In this document: positions 33,102 through 40,954 of the stretch, piece by piece
Numbering within the stretch: position 1 is the stretch's first letter
How the letters are laid out: the number at the start of each line of letters is the position of its first letter
From: Blautia sp. Marseille-P3201T
Lineage (GTDB): Bacteria > Bacillota > Clostridia > Lachnospirales > Lachnospiraceae
Reading direction: 5' to 3'
NCBI RefSeq assembly: GCF_900120295.1
Contig: NZ_LT635466.1
Coordinates: 1 to 64,000 of the forward strand
Length of the DNA: 64,000 bases
The notes under the pieces: generated by a model
The model's input: only the letters and a program-made list of their open reading frames with translations
Database searches by the model: none
Told to the model about the DNA's origin: nothing
Program-made: the position numbers and the translations under genes

Positions 33102-33115
33102 TTAGTTTATACTAA
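33102..33115. promoter_or_regulatory. operator candidate between FeoB-associated gene and dtxR
   Basis: TTAGTTTATACTAA has arms TTAGT / ACTAA. It shares AATTAGTTT..ACTAAC with the 32825-32838 site. It lies in the divergent intergenic region, so it could control both the peptide gene and the regulator itself. Confidence 0.6.
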
Positions 33116-33241
33116 CTCCCTATGTTTTGTCAATACTGCTTTTGATTTTCATAAAATTTTTATTCTATAGCTGTCTTATGATAAATATTGCATTTATCGG
33201 CTCAAAATGATAACATATCAGTAAATGAGGAGGAACAGAGT

Positions 33242-33637
33242 ATGGGATATGTAAGTCATAAATCAGAAGAATCCATGGAAGACTACCTGGAGACTATTTA
33301 TGTATTGCGGAAGCGTTTGCCGGTAGTCCGCTCCATTGACATAGCTACAGAACTGGGATATTCAAAACCCAGCGTCAGCGTTGCCATGAAAAATTTAAAA
33401 ACCAGGGGATTTGTTACGGTTTCCCAGGAAGGTTATATTTCCTTTACAGAACAGGGAGAAGCCCTTGCCTCACAAACCTTTGAGCGGCATACAGTTATCC
33501 GTGACTGGCTTATAAGTCTTGGAGTAAATGAGGAAACTGCTTCTGAAGATGCCTGCAAAATAGAACATGACATGAGCAGCGAAACCTTTCAGGCCCTGAA
33601 AAAACGTAAGCGCACCATAGCCGGTACTGCTAATTGA
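33242..33637 (+). CDS. DtxR/MntR-family metal-responsive regulator, C-terminal tip altered by IS66
   Basis: The ATG at 33242 follows GAGGAGG; an upstream in-frame ATG at 33188 has no site. The product begins with the DtxR winged helix (MEDYLETIYVLRKRLPVVRS; DIATELGYSKPSVSVAMKNL) and continues into the metal-binding/dimerisation helices (CKIEHDMSSETFQ). The IS66 element at 33606 cuts it: the last residues RKRTIAGTAN are IS-encoded. Joining the flanks restores ...QALKKHILG and a stop. Only the final few residues changed, so it may still function as repressor of the flanking operators. Confidence 0.9.
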   Translation: MGYVSHKSEESMEDYLETIYVLRKRLPVVRSIDIATELGYSKPSVSVAMKNLKTRGFVTVSQEGYISFTEQGEALASQTFERHTVIRDWLISLGVNEETASEDACKIEHDMSSETFQALKKRKRTIAGTAN

Positions 33638-33640
33638 TTA

Positions 33641-33668
33641 GCCGCTCCAAAAGAGCGGCATTATTTTT
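33641..33668 (+). terminator. hairpin at the IS66 end
   Basis: GCCGCTC (33641-33647) and GAGCGGC (33653-33659) followed by ATTATTTTT. It lies inside the IS end, so it now terminates dtxR transcription and may also shield the transposase genes from outside transcription. Confidence 0.85.
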
Positions 33669-33671
33669 AGT

Positions 33672-35261
33672 CTATTTTCTGCATTCCACTGGCAGTTTAG
33701 CTGACCAAGGGAGCAAATCTTCACAGAAACTTGTATCATGATCATCCATGTGTTTTGGAATCTCCGTCAAAAGATATTCGAAATAATTGTAAGGCTTTAA
33801 ATGATTAGCCTTTGCAGTTTCAGCAATGCTATAAATAATTGCGCTGGCTTCTGCTCCTGCAATGGTATCAATCATCACCCAGTTTTTCTTCCCTACACAG
33901 AATGGTCGAATCGCCTGTTCCGCAGCATTATTGTCAATTGGAACTTCCCCATCTTCCAGAAAAGTTCTCAAATATTTTTCTTGATTTATGGAATAAGTAA
34001 ATCCATTTGCAGTTTTACTTTTCGGTGGAACAGACATGAGATTCTGTTTTACCCATGCAAAATAAGCATCAACTAATGGTTTCACAGTCAGTTGACGATG
34101 TTTCAGGCGTTCTTCAGAATCCATCTTCTCAAGTTTGTTTTCCTCACGATAAATCGCTTGGATCTGCTTCAATGCCAGATATGCCAAAGACATTTTTCGA
34201 TTCGCCTTTGGAAGGGCTTTAACAGCTTCATCATACCTCCGTCTCGAATGAGCCCAGCATCCAGCTATTTTCAGGTCTTCACGCTCTTTTTCAATCGTAT
34301 GGTAGACCTGATATCCATCCGTCAGACAGACTCCTTGAAAATCTTTCAGGAACTTCCTTGGATGACTTGCATTACGAGAGGGCTGATATTCGTACAGGAC
34401 AATCTGATTGTTCAGATACATTTTTCCTGTTCGGTACACCCACATATAATGCTTGTTTCCGGTTGTGCGGTTTTCCTTTGAAACGAGAACCGGAGTTTCA
34501 TCTGCTTGAAGCACATGATAATCATATAGTTTTTCATGCAGATAATCATAAAAGATAGAGAGATATCTCTCTGCACATAGAATTGTCCAATGAGCCATAT
34601 CCGCACGATCAATATTAAGACCCAATCGCTGGAATTCCTGTTCCTGACGATAGAGCGGTGCCGCGTTCACATATTTCGCATTCCAAATACCAGCAAGTAA
34701 AGATGGTGAAACAAGACTATTTCTCAGTAAATAAGCAGGATGATCCGCCTTTTTAAAACGGTTCTCCTTTTTGGACTTATACACAGCGACATGATGTTCC
34801 TCGATTTCAACCTTCATTGGTGTGAAACGATAACGATGATATATTTCATCCTCCAACTGATACCAGCCATCCTCACCAAATTCAGCTGCTAATTCTTCCT
34901 CTGTCATTTTGTGTTCAACTGGAATGATGGGAAGATCTTTGATATCAGCAGCTCGTTTTCCCTTTACTTTTTTACCTCTTGGTTTTACAGATTCTTCTGT
35001 CTCATCAAGAGCAGCAACTGCTTCTGCTTCATTAAAATAAATGATATTACCATCAACTTCTAAGAAGCAGATTTGGTTATCTACTTCCAGTTTCTCAGAT
35101 GATTTCCCAAAGCGATTATTGTTCATTACAGCAATCTGTTCCAATAACAACTGCAGTTTCTGATCAATATCTTTCAGCTGTGATTGTTGTGCCAAAAACA
35201 GCTGGATCACTGTTGTTTTATCAAAATTATTCAGTTGTTCTTCTGTATATTCTATCGCCAT
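33672..35261 (-). CDS. tnpC: IS66 transposase TnpC
   Basis: This is the DDE transposase of the element. The 529-residue product has the N-terminal leucine-zipper-like part (QSQLKDIDQKLQLLLEQIAV), a basic linker, and the catalytic core with QADETPVLV, VCLTDGYQVYH and NNAAEQAIRPFCVGKKNW, which carry the Asp, Asp and Glu. No internal stop is seen, so it is probably intact. Confidence 0.95.
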   Translation of the reverse strand: MAIEYTEEQLNNFDKTTVIQLFLAQQSQLKDIDQKLQLLLEQIAVMNNNRFGKSSEKLEVDNQICFLEVDGNIIYFNEAEAVAALDETEESVKPRGKKVKGKRAADIKDLPIIPVEHKMTEEELAAEFGEDGWYQLEDEIYHRYRFTPMKVEIEEHHVAVYKSKKENRFKKADHPAYLLRNSLVSPSLLAGIWNAKYVNAAPLYRQEQEFQRLGLNIDRADMAHWTILCAERYLSIFYDYLHEKLYDYHVLQADETPVLVSKENRTTGNKHYMWVYRTGKMYLNNQIVLYEYQPSRNASHPRKFLKDFQGVCLTDGYQVYHTIEKEREDLKIAGCWAHSRRRYDEAVKALPKANRKMSLAYLALKQIQAIYREENKLEKMDSEERLKHRQLTVKPLVDAYFAWVKQNLMSVPPKSKTANGFTYSINQEKYLRTFLEDGEVPIDNNAAEQAIRPFCVGKKNWVMIDTIAGAEASAIIYSIAETAKANHLKPYNYFEYLLTEIPKHMDDHDTSFCEDLLPWSAKLPVECRK

Positions 35262-35541
35262 AATGTACCTCTTTTCTGAGGTCTATTATAACAGATACGA
35301 GCAAAAATTGCGAATGCCACTCTGTTTTGAATTCGGCATATTGCCTATAATTCTAAGCTCCTACAAAGAAAGTGCAGACCTCAAAAAACAACGCTTTTTT
35401 TGAAATGATTGAAACAAATTACAACTGCGTAAAAGCGGAATAACGCAGAAATAACGTATGATAACAGACGGACAAGCAAGTATTATTCTCATATCGCAAG
35501 GTAGAATTTAAGTTTTTAAATTTCTACCTTTTGCACAAACA
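35262..35541. other. non-coding spacer between tnpB and tnpC of IS66
   Basis: No gene is visible. The segment holds a hairpin near 35498-35533 (aaggtagaa / ttctacctt arms), which could be a terminator or attenuator within the transposase operon. Confidence 0.5.
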
Positions 35542-35904
35542 TCATGCCATATGTTCCGGTGACTGGATCTCCTGAACGGTTTTCTTTGGAGAAATCGTAA
35601 GCCCTTCCATAAGCCAACGGAACTGCTGACTGGTAAGTGCTCGTACATCAGATTCATTTCTTGGCCACATAAAGTTTCCTTTTTCCAGACGTTTATATAA
35701 CAATAGAAAACCGTCCTTTTCCCAGACGAGCCCTTTGATCCGGTCTGTTTTACGACCACAGAAAAGATATAAAGTATCAGGAACATAAGGTTTGCATCCC
35801 ATTTTTGATTCTATAATAGAAGCCAACGAATCCAAACCAAATCGTAAATCCGTATAGCCACAGACAATATAAACCTGTTTGAAACAAGTGGCATCATTCA
35901 ACAT
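35542..35904 (-). CDS. tnpB: IS66 accessory protein TnpB
   Basis: IS66 TnpB (OrfB) is a ~115-residue helper of transposition. The product shows the usual VYIVCGYTDLRFGLDSLA, LYLFCGRKTDRIKGLVWEKD and RWLMEGLTISPK blocks. The start ATG at 35904 overlaps the end of tnpA, as is normal in the family. Confidence 0.93.
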   Translation of the reverse strand: MLNDATCFKQVYIVCGYTDLRFGLDSLASIIESKMGCKPYVPDTLYLFCGRKTDRIKGLVWEKDGFLLLYKRLEKGNFMWPRNESDVRALTSQQFRWLMEGLTISPKKTVQEIQSPEHMA

Positions 35905-36292
35905 GAGCAAGCACTCCCAAAACTTTTGCAATAAGTGAATTTGATGTTTTCTCTGTAATTCGAAACGATATTCCATGTGAAGATACGTCAATAAAAGATT
36001 CCTCACATATTTGTGGCGTTTCTTTAAGAGAATAATTATCTGATGCCACTAGATTCATTGGAACTGGAACAATTGATTGTTCCGCACCTTCCTCCGGAAA
36101 TGAATCTAAACAAGCTTTACGAACCTGAGCCATCCGATAATAATAGTTAGCTGTCGTAATGGAATTCATTTGGCACCATTCACTGACAGACATTCCAACG
36201 GGTCTGTTGTTGCATTCTTGGAGCATTTGTGCCCACTCTTGTAAACGATAACGACGTGCAACTATAGACGTTTGAGTTTTTATAACAGTCAC
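35894..36292 (-). CDS. tnpA: IS66 accessory protein TnpA
   Basis: The 132-residue protein has the N-terminal helix-turn-helix-like block (WAQMLQECNNRPVGMSVSEW; NSITTANYYYRMAQVRKA) typical of IS66 OrfA. It is the first gene of the leftward transposase operon and overlaps tnpB by 11 bases. Confidence 0.92.
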   Translation of the reverse strand: MTVIKTQTSIVARRYRLQEWAQMLQECNNRPVGMSVSEWCQMNSITTANYYYRMAQVRKACLDSFPEEGAEQSIVPVPMNLVASDNYSLKETPQICEESFIDVSSHGISFRITEKTSNSLIAKVLGVLAHVE

Positions 36293-36468
36293 CTCCTACA
36301 GGTCAAAAATATTTAGGCTAAACATTTTTGACTAAACTTTTTTGACAAGTATTAATTGTTGAGGTAATTATCTCAAATTACTATAATAATGTCTATATAT
36401 GCACTATGGTGCGCTTACGAAAAAACATATTTTAGGATAAGAAAACGTTCCTATAAACTATCTAGAAA

Positions 36469-36512
36469 AATAGCGCTGCCCTTCCAGTGGGGCAACGCTA
36501 TTTTAAACAATC
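36469..36512. terminator. terminator originally shared by dtxR and the DUF4317 gene
   Basis: aaaaatagcg...cgctatttt forms a long stem with TGCCC/GGGCA inside. T-rich sequence flanks both sides. Before the IS66 insertion it stood about 40 bases after the dtxR stop; it also follows the leftward DUF4317 fragment. Confidence 0.85.
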
Positions 36513-36530
36513 TGTATAACCATTTCTTTC

Positions 36531-37071
36531 TTATATCTTTAAAATTCTTTGCAAAAATTCTTCTTCCGGCTGATTTTCTCTTTCCCGAAACACTGCAATG
36601 GAATTAATATCTGCGCTTCTGTCTGTGAAATCCGGAAACAGAAATCCCCATAAGGGCTTTTCCGGTTCATATTCTCCCTTAAGGGGACAGATTCCGCAAA
36701 TAATGTATTCAAAGACTTCTTCCGATTCCCCTTGCCGCTCTTTATCTGTGCCTTTTACCGGCACATCATAACGATCATGAAAAACGAAAATCCCATAAGG
36801 CTCCTTTGAAACATAGTTTTCCATAATGACGTCATAAAAGGTTTCCATTAGAGCATCATTTTTCAGCCCGCAGGATTTCATAGCCATGAAAAGCTGCCAC
36901 ATACTTCCTGCCTGCTGATACTCTTTGCGAAATCTATATTTCTTCAACTGCACGTTGGTCTCAGAAAAAGGAATTGCTTTCGCCAGTTCCAGGTTTTTCT
37001 TCCGTTCTGCCTGGGACAATTTCAGAAAATTGGTATTAAAGCTTCCATCATATTTGTATATTCCATTTAAG
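36531..37071 (-). pseudogene. DUF4317-family protein, N-terminus removed by IS21
   Basis: The frame shows the C-terminal half of a DUF4317 protein: KNDALMETFYDVIMENYVSK, EPYGIFVFHDRYDVPVKG, SEEVFEYIICGICPLKGEYE and WGFLFPDFTDRSADINSIAV. Family members have a ~200-residue N-terminal part starting with a conserved Cys-rich motif, which is missing. The reading frame runs into the IS21 end near 37072, and the missing part is not found on the other side of the element. Function of DUF4317 unknown. Confidence 0.8.
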
Positions 37072-37207
37072 TAGTGCACTTTTTCCGGGAATTCAGAGCA
37101 CCTAAATCCGATATTTCAGAGCAGGTATTTCCGCCCTATAGTGCAATCACCTATAATGAATCCATACACATAAAAATGTGTAAATTCATTACAGGAGGTC
37201 GATAACC

Positions 37208-38758
37208 ATGACTGATTATCGAGAAATCATCAGACTACATAGTCTGAAGTTCAGCAATGTATCTATTGCCAACAGCTTATGCTGCTCACGCAACACAGTT
37301 TCAGAAGTGCTGAAGCTTGCTGAAACACATTCTCTGGAATGGCCTATTCCAGAAACTCTTTCCAACAAAGATATCGAGTATCTGTTTTATCCAAACAGAG
37401 GCAATAATGAGGGAAGAAGACTCCCTGATTATGAGTATGTTTACAATGAGCTGGCCAAGCCGGGTGTAACGCTCTCGCTCTTATGGGCAGAATACTGTGC
37501 CAAATGTGAGGCAGAGCATACGATTCCGTATCAGCATTCACAGTTTAATGACAAGTATCATGCCTATGCTGCATCAAAGAAAGCAACTCTCAGAATTAAG
37601 CGCAAACCAGGAGAAACAATGGAAGTAGACTGGGTAGGCGATACGCTTAAAGTTTATGATGCTGCCAGTTGCTGCGATATACCTGCATATATATTTGTTG
37701 CTGTTCTTCCATGCAGTTTGTATGGATATGCAGAAGCATTCCCAGATATGAAATCCAACCACTGGATAGAAGCTCATATCCATGCGTATTCATTCTTTGG
37801 TGGTGTAACACGTATTCTTGTACCAGATAATCTTAAAACAGGTGTGATTAAAAACACACGGGCAGAGCTTGTACTTAACCGTTCCTACCACGAAATGGCA
37901 GAGCACTATGGAACTGCAATTATTCCTGCCCGACCGGTAAAACCGAAGGATAAACCGAATGCGGAAGGCACTGTAAAAGTTCTTGAAACATGGATTCTTG
38001 CAGCACTAAGGAACCGGAAGTTCTTCACTTTTGAAGAACTCAATAAAGCCATCCATGAAAAGCTTGAGGAATTCAATGCAAAGCCTTTCCAGAAAAAGAA
38101 AGGAAGCCGGTTATCTGCATTTCTTGAAGAAGAAAAGGACTTCCTCATGCCATTACCTGCTTCCCCGTATGAAACGGCTGTCTGGTCAACTGCCACCATA
38201 CAACCTGATTATCTCATAAAAATCGGGGATTGCAAGTATTCTGTTCCGTATGAATTTATTGGCAAGAAGGTCGATATCCGCGCTACGGAAAACAGTATTG
38301 AAGTTTTTTACCATAGCAACCGTATAGCATCGCATGTGCGCAGGTCTTACTCTCCGGAACCGATTTATGTACCGGAGCATATGCCTGAAAACCACAGAAA
38401 ATTTTTGGAATACAACACAGACAGTTTTCTGGACTGGGGAAAGAGTGTTGGCCATTCCACCCTTATTGTAGTAAAACATTTTTTATACATGCATAAGGTA
38501 GAGCAACAGGGATATAAATCCTGTGCATCGCTGATGAAGCTTGCTGACCGCTATGGTACGCAACGTTTGGAAAACGCCTGTATCAAGGCACTTAGTTACA
38601 CACCAAGCCCAAGTTTAAAAAATATCAGTACCATTTTGAAAAATGGTCAGGATAAAGTGGCAGTAGCAAAGGTTGTTTCCAATGCTGCCAATAAAGAGAG
38701 TTCCAAGTATGGCATCACCAGAGGTGCCTCCTACTACGAAGGAGGTGACCGTTTATGA
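37208..38758 (+). CDS. istA: IS21 transposase IstA
   Basis: The 516-residue transposase has an N-terminal helix-turn-helix (RLHSLKFSNVSIANSLCCSR-like start), then the rve core with MEVDWVGD (Asp), ILVPDNLKTGV (Asp) and NAEGTVKVLE (Glu). A C-terminal domain follows. AGGAGGT precedes the ATG. Its stop overlaps the IstB start by 4 bases. It appears intact. Confidence 0.95.
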   Translation: MTDYREIIRLHSLKFSNVSIANSLCCSRNTVSEVLKLAETHSLEWPIPETLSNKDIEYLFYPNRGNNEGRRLPDYEYVYNELAKPGVTLSLLWAEYCAKCEAEHTIPYQHSQFNDKYHAYAASKKATLRIKRKPGETMEVDWVGDTLKVYDAASCCDIPAYIFVAVLPCSLYGYAEAFPDMKSNHWIEAHIHAYSFFGGVTRILVPDNLKTGVIKNTRAELVLNRSYHEMAEHYGTAIIPARPVKPKDKPNAEGTVKVLETWILAALRNRKFFTFEELNKAIHEKLEEFNAKPFQKKKGSRLSAFLEEEKDFLMPLPASPYETAVWSTATIQPDYLIKIGDCKYSVPYEFIGKKVDIRATENSIEVFYHSNRIASHVRRSYSPEPIYVPEHMPENHRKFLEYNTDSFLDWGKSVGHSTLIVVKHFLYMHKVEQQGYKSCASLMKLADRYGTQRLENACIKALSYTPSPSLKNISTILKNGQDKVAVAKVVSNAANKESSKYGITRGASYYEGGDRL

Positions 38759-39534
38759 TTCGTCAGTCAACCATAGACAAGCTGCATGATATGCGATTAT
38801 CTGCAATGTCAGATGCCTTTGAATGCCAGTGCAAGGATCCTGACACCTATCAGGGATTATCTTTCGAAGACCGGTTCGGTATGCTGGTTGATAAAGAATG
38901 GGATAAGCGAAAAAGCACAAAGCTGCAAAAACTTATCCGCAGTGCTGAATTCCGTTATCCCAATGCGTGTATGGAAGATATTGAGTATCATCCTGACCGA
39001 AATCTGGATAAAGGACAGATGCTGGAATTCTCCACCTGCCGGTATATATCTGATGACCACCATATCATTCTAAAAGGAGCATCTGGGAATGGAAAAACAT
39101 ATATCGCATGTGCGCTTGGAATCGCAGCCTGCAGGAACTTTATCAAAGTACGTTATGTGCGCCTGCCTGATCTATTGAATGAGCTGGCTGTTGCACATGG
39201 GGACGGCACGCTGAAAAAAGTAATCAAAGCATATCAGAAGATTGATCTTTTGATTCTGGATGAATTCCTGTTAAGCCCCGTATCCACGGAACAAACACGG
39301 GAACTTCTTGAAATCATTGAAGCCCGTAGTGTGAAAGGCTCTGTAATCTTCTGCACACAGTTTGAACCGAAAGGCTGGTACAGCCGCATTGGAAATGACT
39401 GTGATGCCACTATTTGCGAAGCAATCATCGACCGGATCATTCATAATTCCTATGAGGTGATGCTTGATGGCCGCGTATCCATGAGGGAACGTCATGGCAT
39501 TCATGCTTCCCGGAAAGGAGCTGCCAATGACTGA
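38755..39534 (+). CDS. istB: IS21 ATPase IstB
   Basis: IstB is the AAA+ helper that selects the target for IstA. The 259-residue protein has Walker A (GASGNGKT), Walker B (IDLLILDEF) and the usual N-terminal helical domain (ASMSDAFECQ-like region SAMSDAFECQCKDPDTYQGL). The RIGNDCDATICEAIIDRI block is the expected sensor region. It is translationally coupled to istA. Confidence 0.95.
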   Translation: MIRQSTIDKLHDMRLSAMSDAFECQCKDPDTYQGLSFEDRFGMLVDKEWDKRKSTKLQKLIRSAEFRYPNACMEDIEYHPDRNLDKGQMLEFSTCRYISDDHHIILKGASGNGKTYIACALGIAACRNFIKVRYVRLPDLLNELAVAHGDGTLKKVIKAYQKIDLLILDEFLLSPVSTEQTRELLEIIEARSVKGSVIFCTQFEPKGWYSRIGNDCDATICEAIIDRIIHNSYEVMLDGRVSMRERHGIHASRKGAAND

Positions 39535-39724
39535 TTATTGTGCTTTCAGCCAAGACCATAAATGCGTTAAATTTACGGATTATGAAATAACCCGCCACGA
39601 ATTAGAAGAAGCCGATGAACTGTGTCATGGTAATTGGATAGAAATCCAGCATCTAAGAGAATACATTGACCGTTTACAGGCACTTCTTACAGAGCATGGG
39701 ATAACTATTCCAGATGAATACTAA
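39527..39724 (+). CDS. small IS21-associated protein, 65 aa
   Basis: The ATG at 39527 has AAAGGAG upstream and overlaps the istB stop. The product (MTDYCAFSQDHKCVKFTDYE; LEEADELCHGNWIEIQHLRE) is acidic and helical. I know of no function. Its position in the operon and inside the element ends suggests an accessory or passenger protein of this IS21 subgroup. Confidence 0.65.
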   Translation: MTDYCAFSQDHKCVKFTDYEITRHELEEADELCHGNWIEIQHLREYIDRLQALLTEHGITIPDEY

Positions 39725-39825
39725 TTAAATGACTGCACTCTGCTCCGGAAAGATATGCACTATTTTTCCGGAAAAGGGTGCTCTGAATTTCTGGAAAGCA
39801 TGCACTATTGCATTGGAATACTCAG

Positions 39826-39903
39826 GTACCTCTCGATACCGGGTGACGATTACAAAACCATCTTTCATAACCTATCTATAAAAGATGTTAAGCTACTCCC
39901 TTT
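39826..39903. repeat. ~275-bp repeat, copy 2, left part
   Basis: This is the same unit as 3269-3545, cut by the IS66 element at the ctcccttt duplication (39896-39903). The other part is 42650-42855. Confidence 0.9.
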
Positions 39904-40051
39904 GTAAGCGCAAAATAATTCGACGGATTGTGTTGCCCTAAAAATGAATCCATAATAATCATTAGAAAATGCAAGCATTTCACTTTATCTTCTCTTGCCA
40001 GAAATGATAGATGCGAGCATTTTACTCTATCCGATTTATGGAGGTGTGCTC

Positions 40052-40465
40052 ATGAGAAGCAAAAGAATACCTGCCAAAGAACAATACCGTCTCATCATGG
40101 AATGCCGTCAAAGTGGATTGACAGATCATCAATGGTGTGTGGAACACGACATCAAACCGGGGACTTTTTACAACTGGGTAAAAAGGCTGCGTCAGAAAGG
40201 TTGTGTGGATTTGCCAGCGTCAACCGGACGCAGCTATCGTGCACCGGAAAGCCAGGAAGTTGTCAGAGTGGATTTTCATGATACTGACCCGCTCCCATAT
40301 GAACAGCCATTCAATGTGATTCCGGTAGCTACGGAAAGAAATAACCTTTCCGTAGCAGAGCCAATGAAGCTGTCTGTAGGAAGCTTCCATCTAACAATAC
40401 CAAATGGAACAGATCCTCAGCTTCTGGCTCAAACGCTCCGCATTGTGAAGGAGTTGGAATGTTAG
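40052..40465 (+). CDS. tnpA: IS66 accessory protein TnpA
   Basis: The start is the ATG at 40052 behind GGAGGTG; an earlier in-frame ATG lacks a site. The 137-residue product has the helix-turn-helix region MECRQSGLTDHQWCVEHDIK followed by GTFYNWVKRLR, and a C-terminal segment that ends at the tnpB overlap. Confidence 0.93.
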   Translation: MRSKRIPAKEQYRLIMECRQSGLTDHQWCVEHDIKPGTFYNWVKRLRQKGCVDLPASTGRSYRAPESQEVVRVDFHDTDPLPYEQPFNVIPVATERNNLSVAEPMKLSVGSFHLTIPNGTDPQLLAQTLRIVKELEC

Positions 40466-40803
40466 GGGATATCACAGCCGCCGATGAAATCTATATCGTA
40501 ACAGGCAGAACGGATATGCGGAAATCCATTGACGGGCTGTGTGCTATTGTAGAAGAACAACTCCATATGGATCCAAGGCGAAGCGCCCTGTATCTTTTCT
40601 GTGGAAAACGTTGTGACAGGATCAAAGCTTTGCTCTGGGAGTCTGACGGATTTGTGCTGCTGTATAAACGCATGGAAGTCCAGGGCAGGTTCCGCTGGCC
40701 CAGAAATCAGCTGGAAGTAAAGCAACTGACCTGGCAGCAATTCGACTGGCTCATGTCCGGTCTTGAAATCGAACAGCCAAAGGCATTCAAACCTACGCAA
40801 TGA
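40459..40803 (+). CDS. tnpB: IS66 accessory protein TnpB
   Basis: The 114-residue protein carries IYIVTGRTDMRKSIDGLCAI, LYLFCGKRCDRIKALLWESD and the RFRWPRNQ block of IS66 OrfB. It overlaps tnpA by 7 bases. Confidence 0.95.
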   Translation: MLGDITAADEIYIVTGRTDMRKSIDGLCAIVEEQLHMDPRRSALYLFCGKRCDRIKALLWESDGFVLLYKRMEVQGRFRWPRNQLEVKQLTWQQFDWLMSGLEIEQPKAFKPTQ

Positions 40804-40954
40804 TCGTGTAAAAACTCTATGCCAACCAACAAAAATGGAGAGCTTTCTACACCCTGTATCATGTCTGCAATCCCTTGTAAATACTGGATTTTCTGCTTCT
40901 TTTTCATTGCTTTTTATGGTATAATAAGAGCAATGAAAAAGGAGCAGAAGACAT

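Larger units (their letters stand above)
33606..36418 (-). mobile_element. IS66-family element in dtxR, complete
   Basis: The ends are GTAAGCGCACCATAG at 33606 and its complement ctatggtgcgcttac ending at 36418. The 8-bp target duplication gaaaaaac is present at 33598-33605 and 36419-36426. The element (2.8 kb) carries tnpA, tnpB and tnpC reading leftward. It belongs to a different subgroup from the copy at 39904-42649. It interrupts the last codons of dtxR and separates that gene from its terminator at 36469-36512. Confidence 0.95.
37072..39807 (+). mobile_element. IS21-family element
   Basis: Related ends TAGTGCACTTTTTCCGGGAA (left) and, on the minus strand from the right, TAGTGCATGCTTTCCAGAAA, each continuing into TTCAGAGCACC. 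Extra internal copies of the TTTCAGAGCA/TTCCGGAGCA motif lie near both ends, typical multiple transposase sites of IS21. It encodes IstA, IstB and a small third protein. No target duplication was found and the left and right flanks are not parts of one gene, so a deletion or rearrangement followed insertion. Confidence 0.88.
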
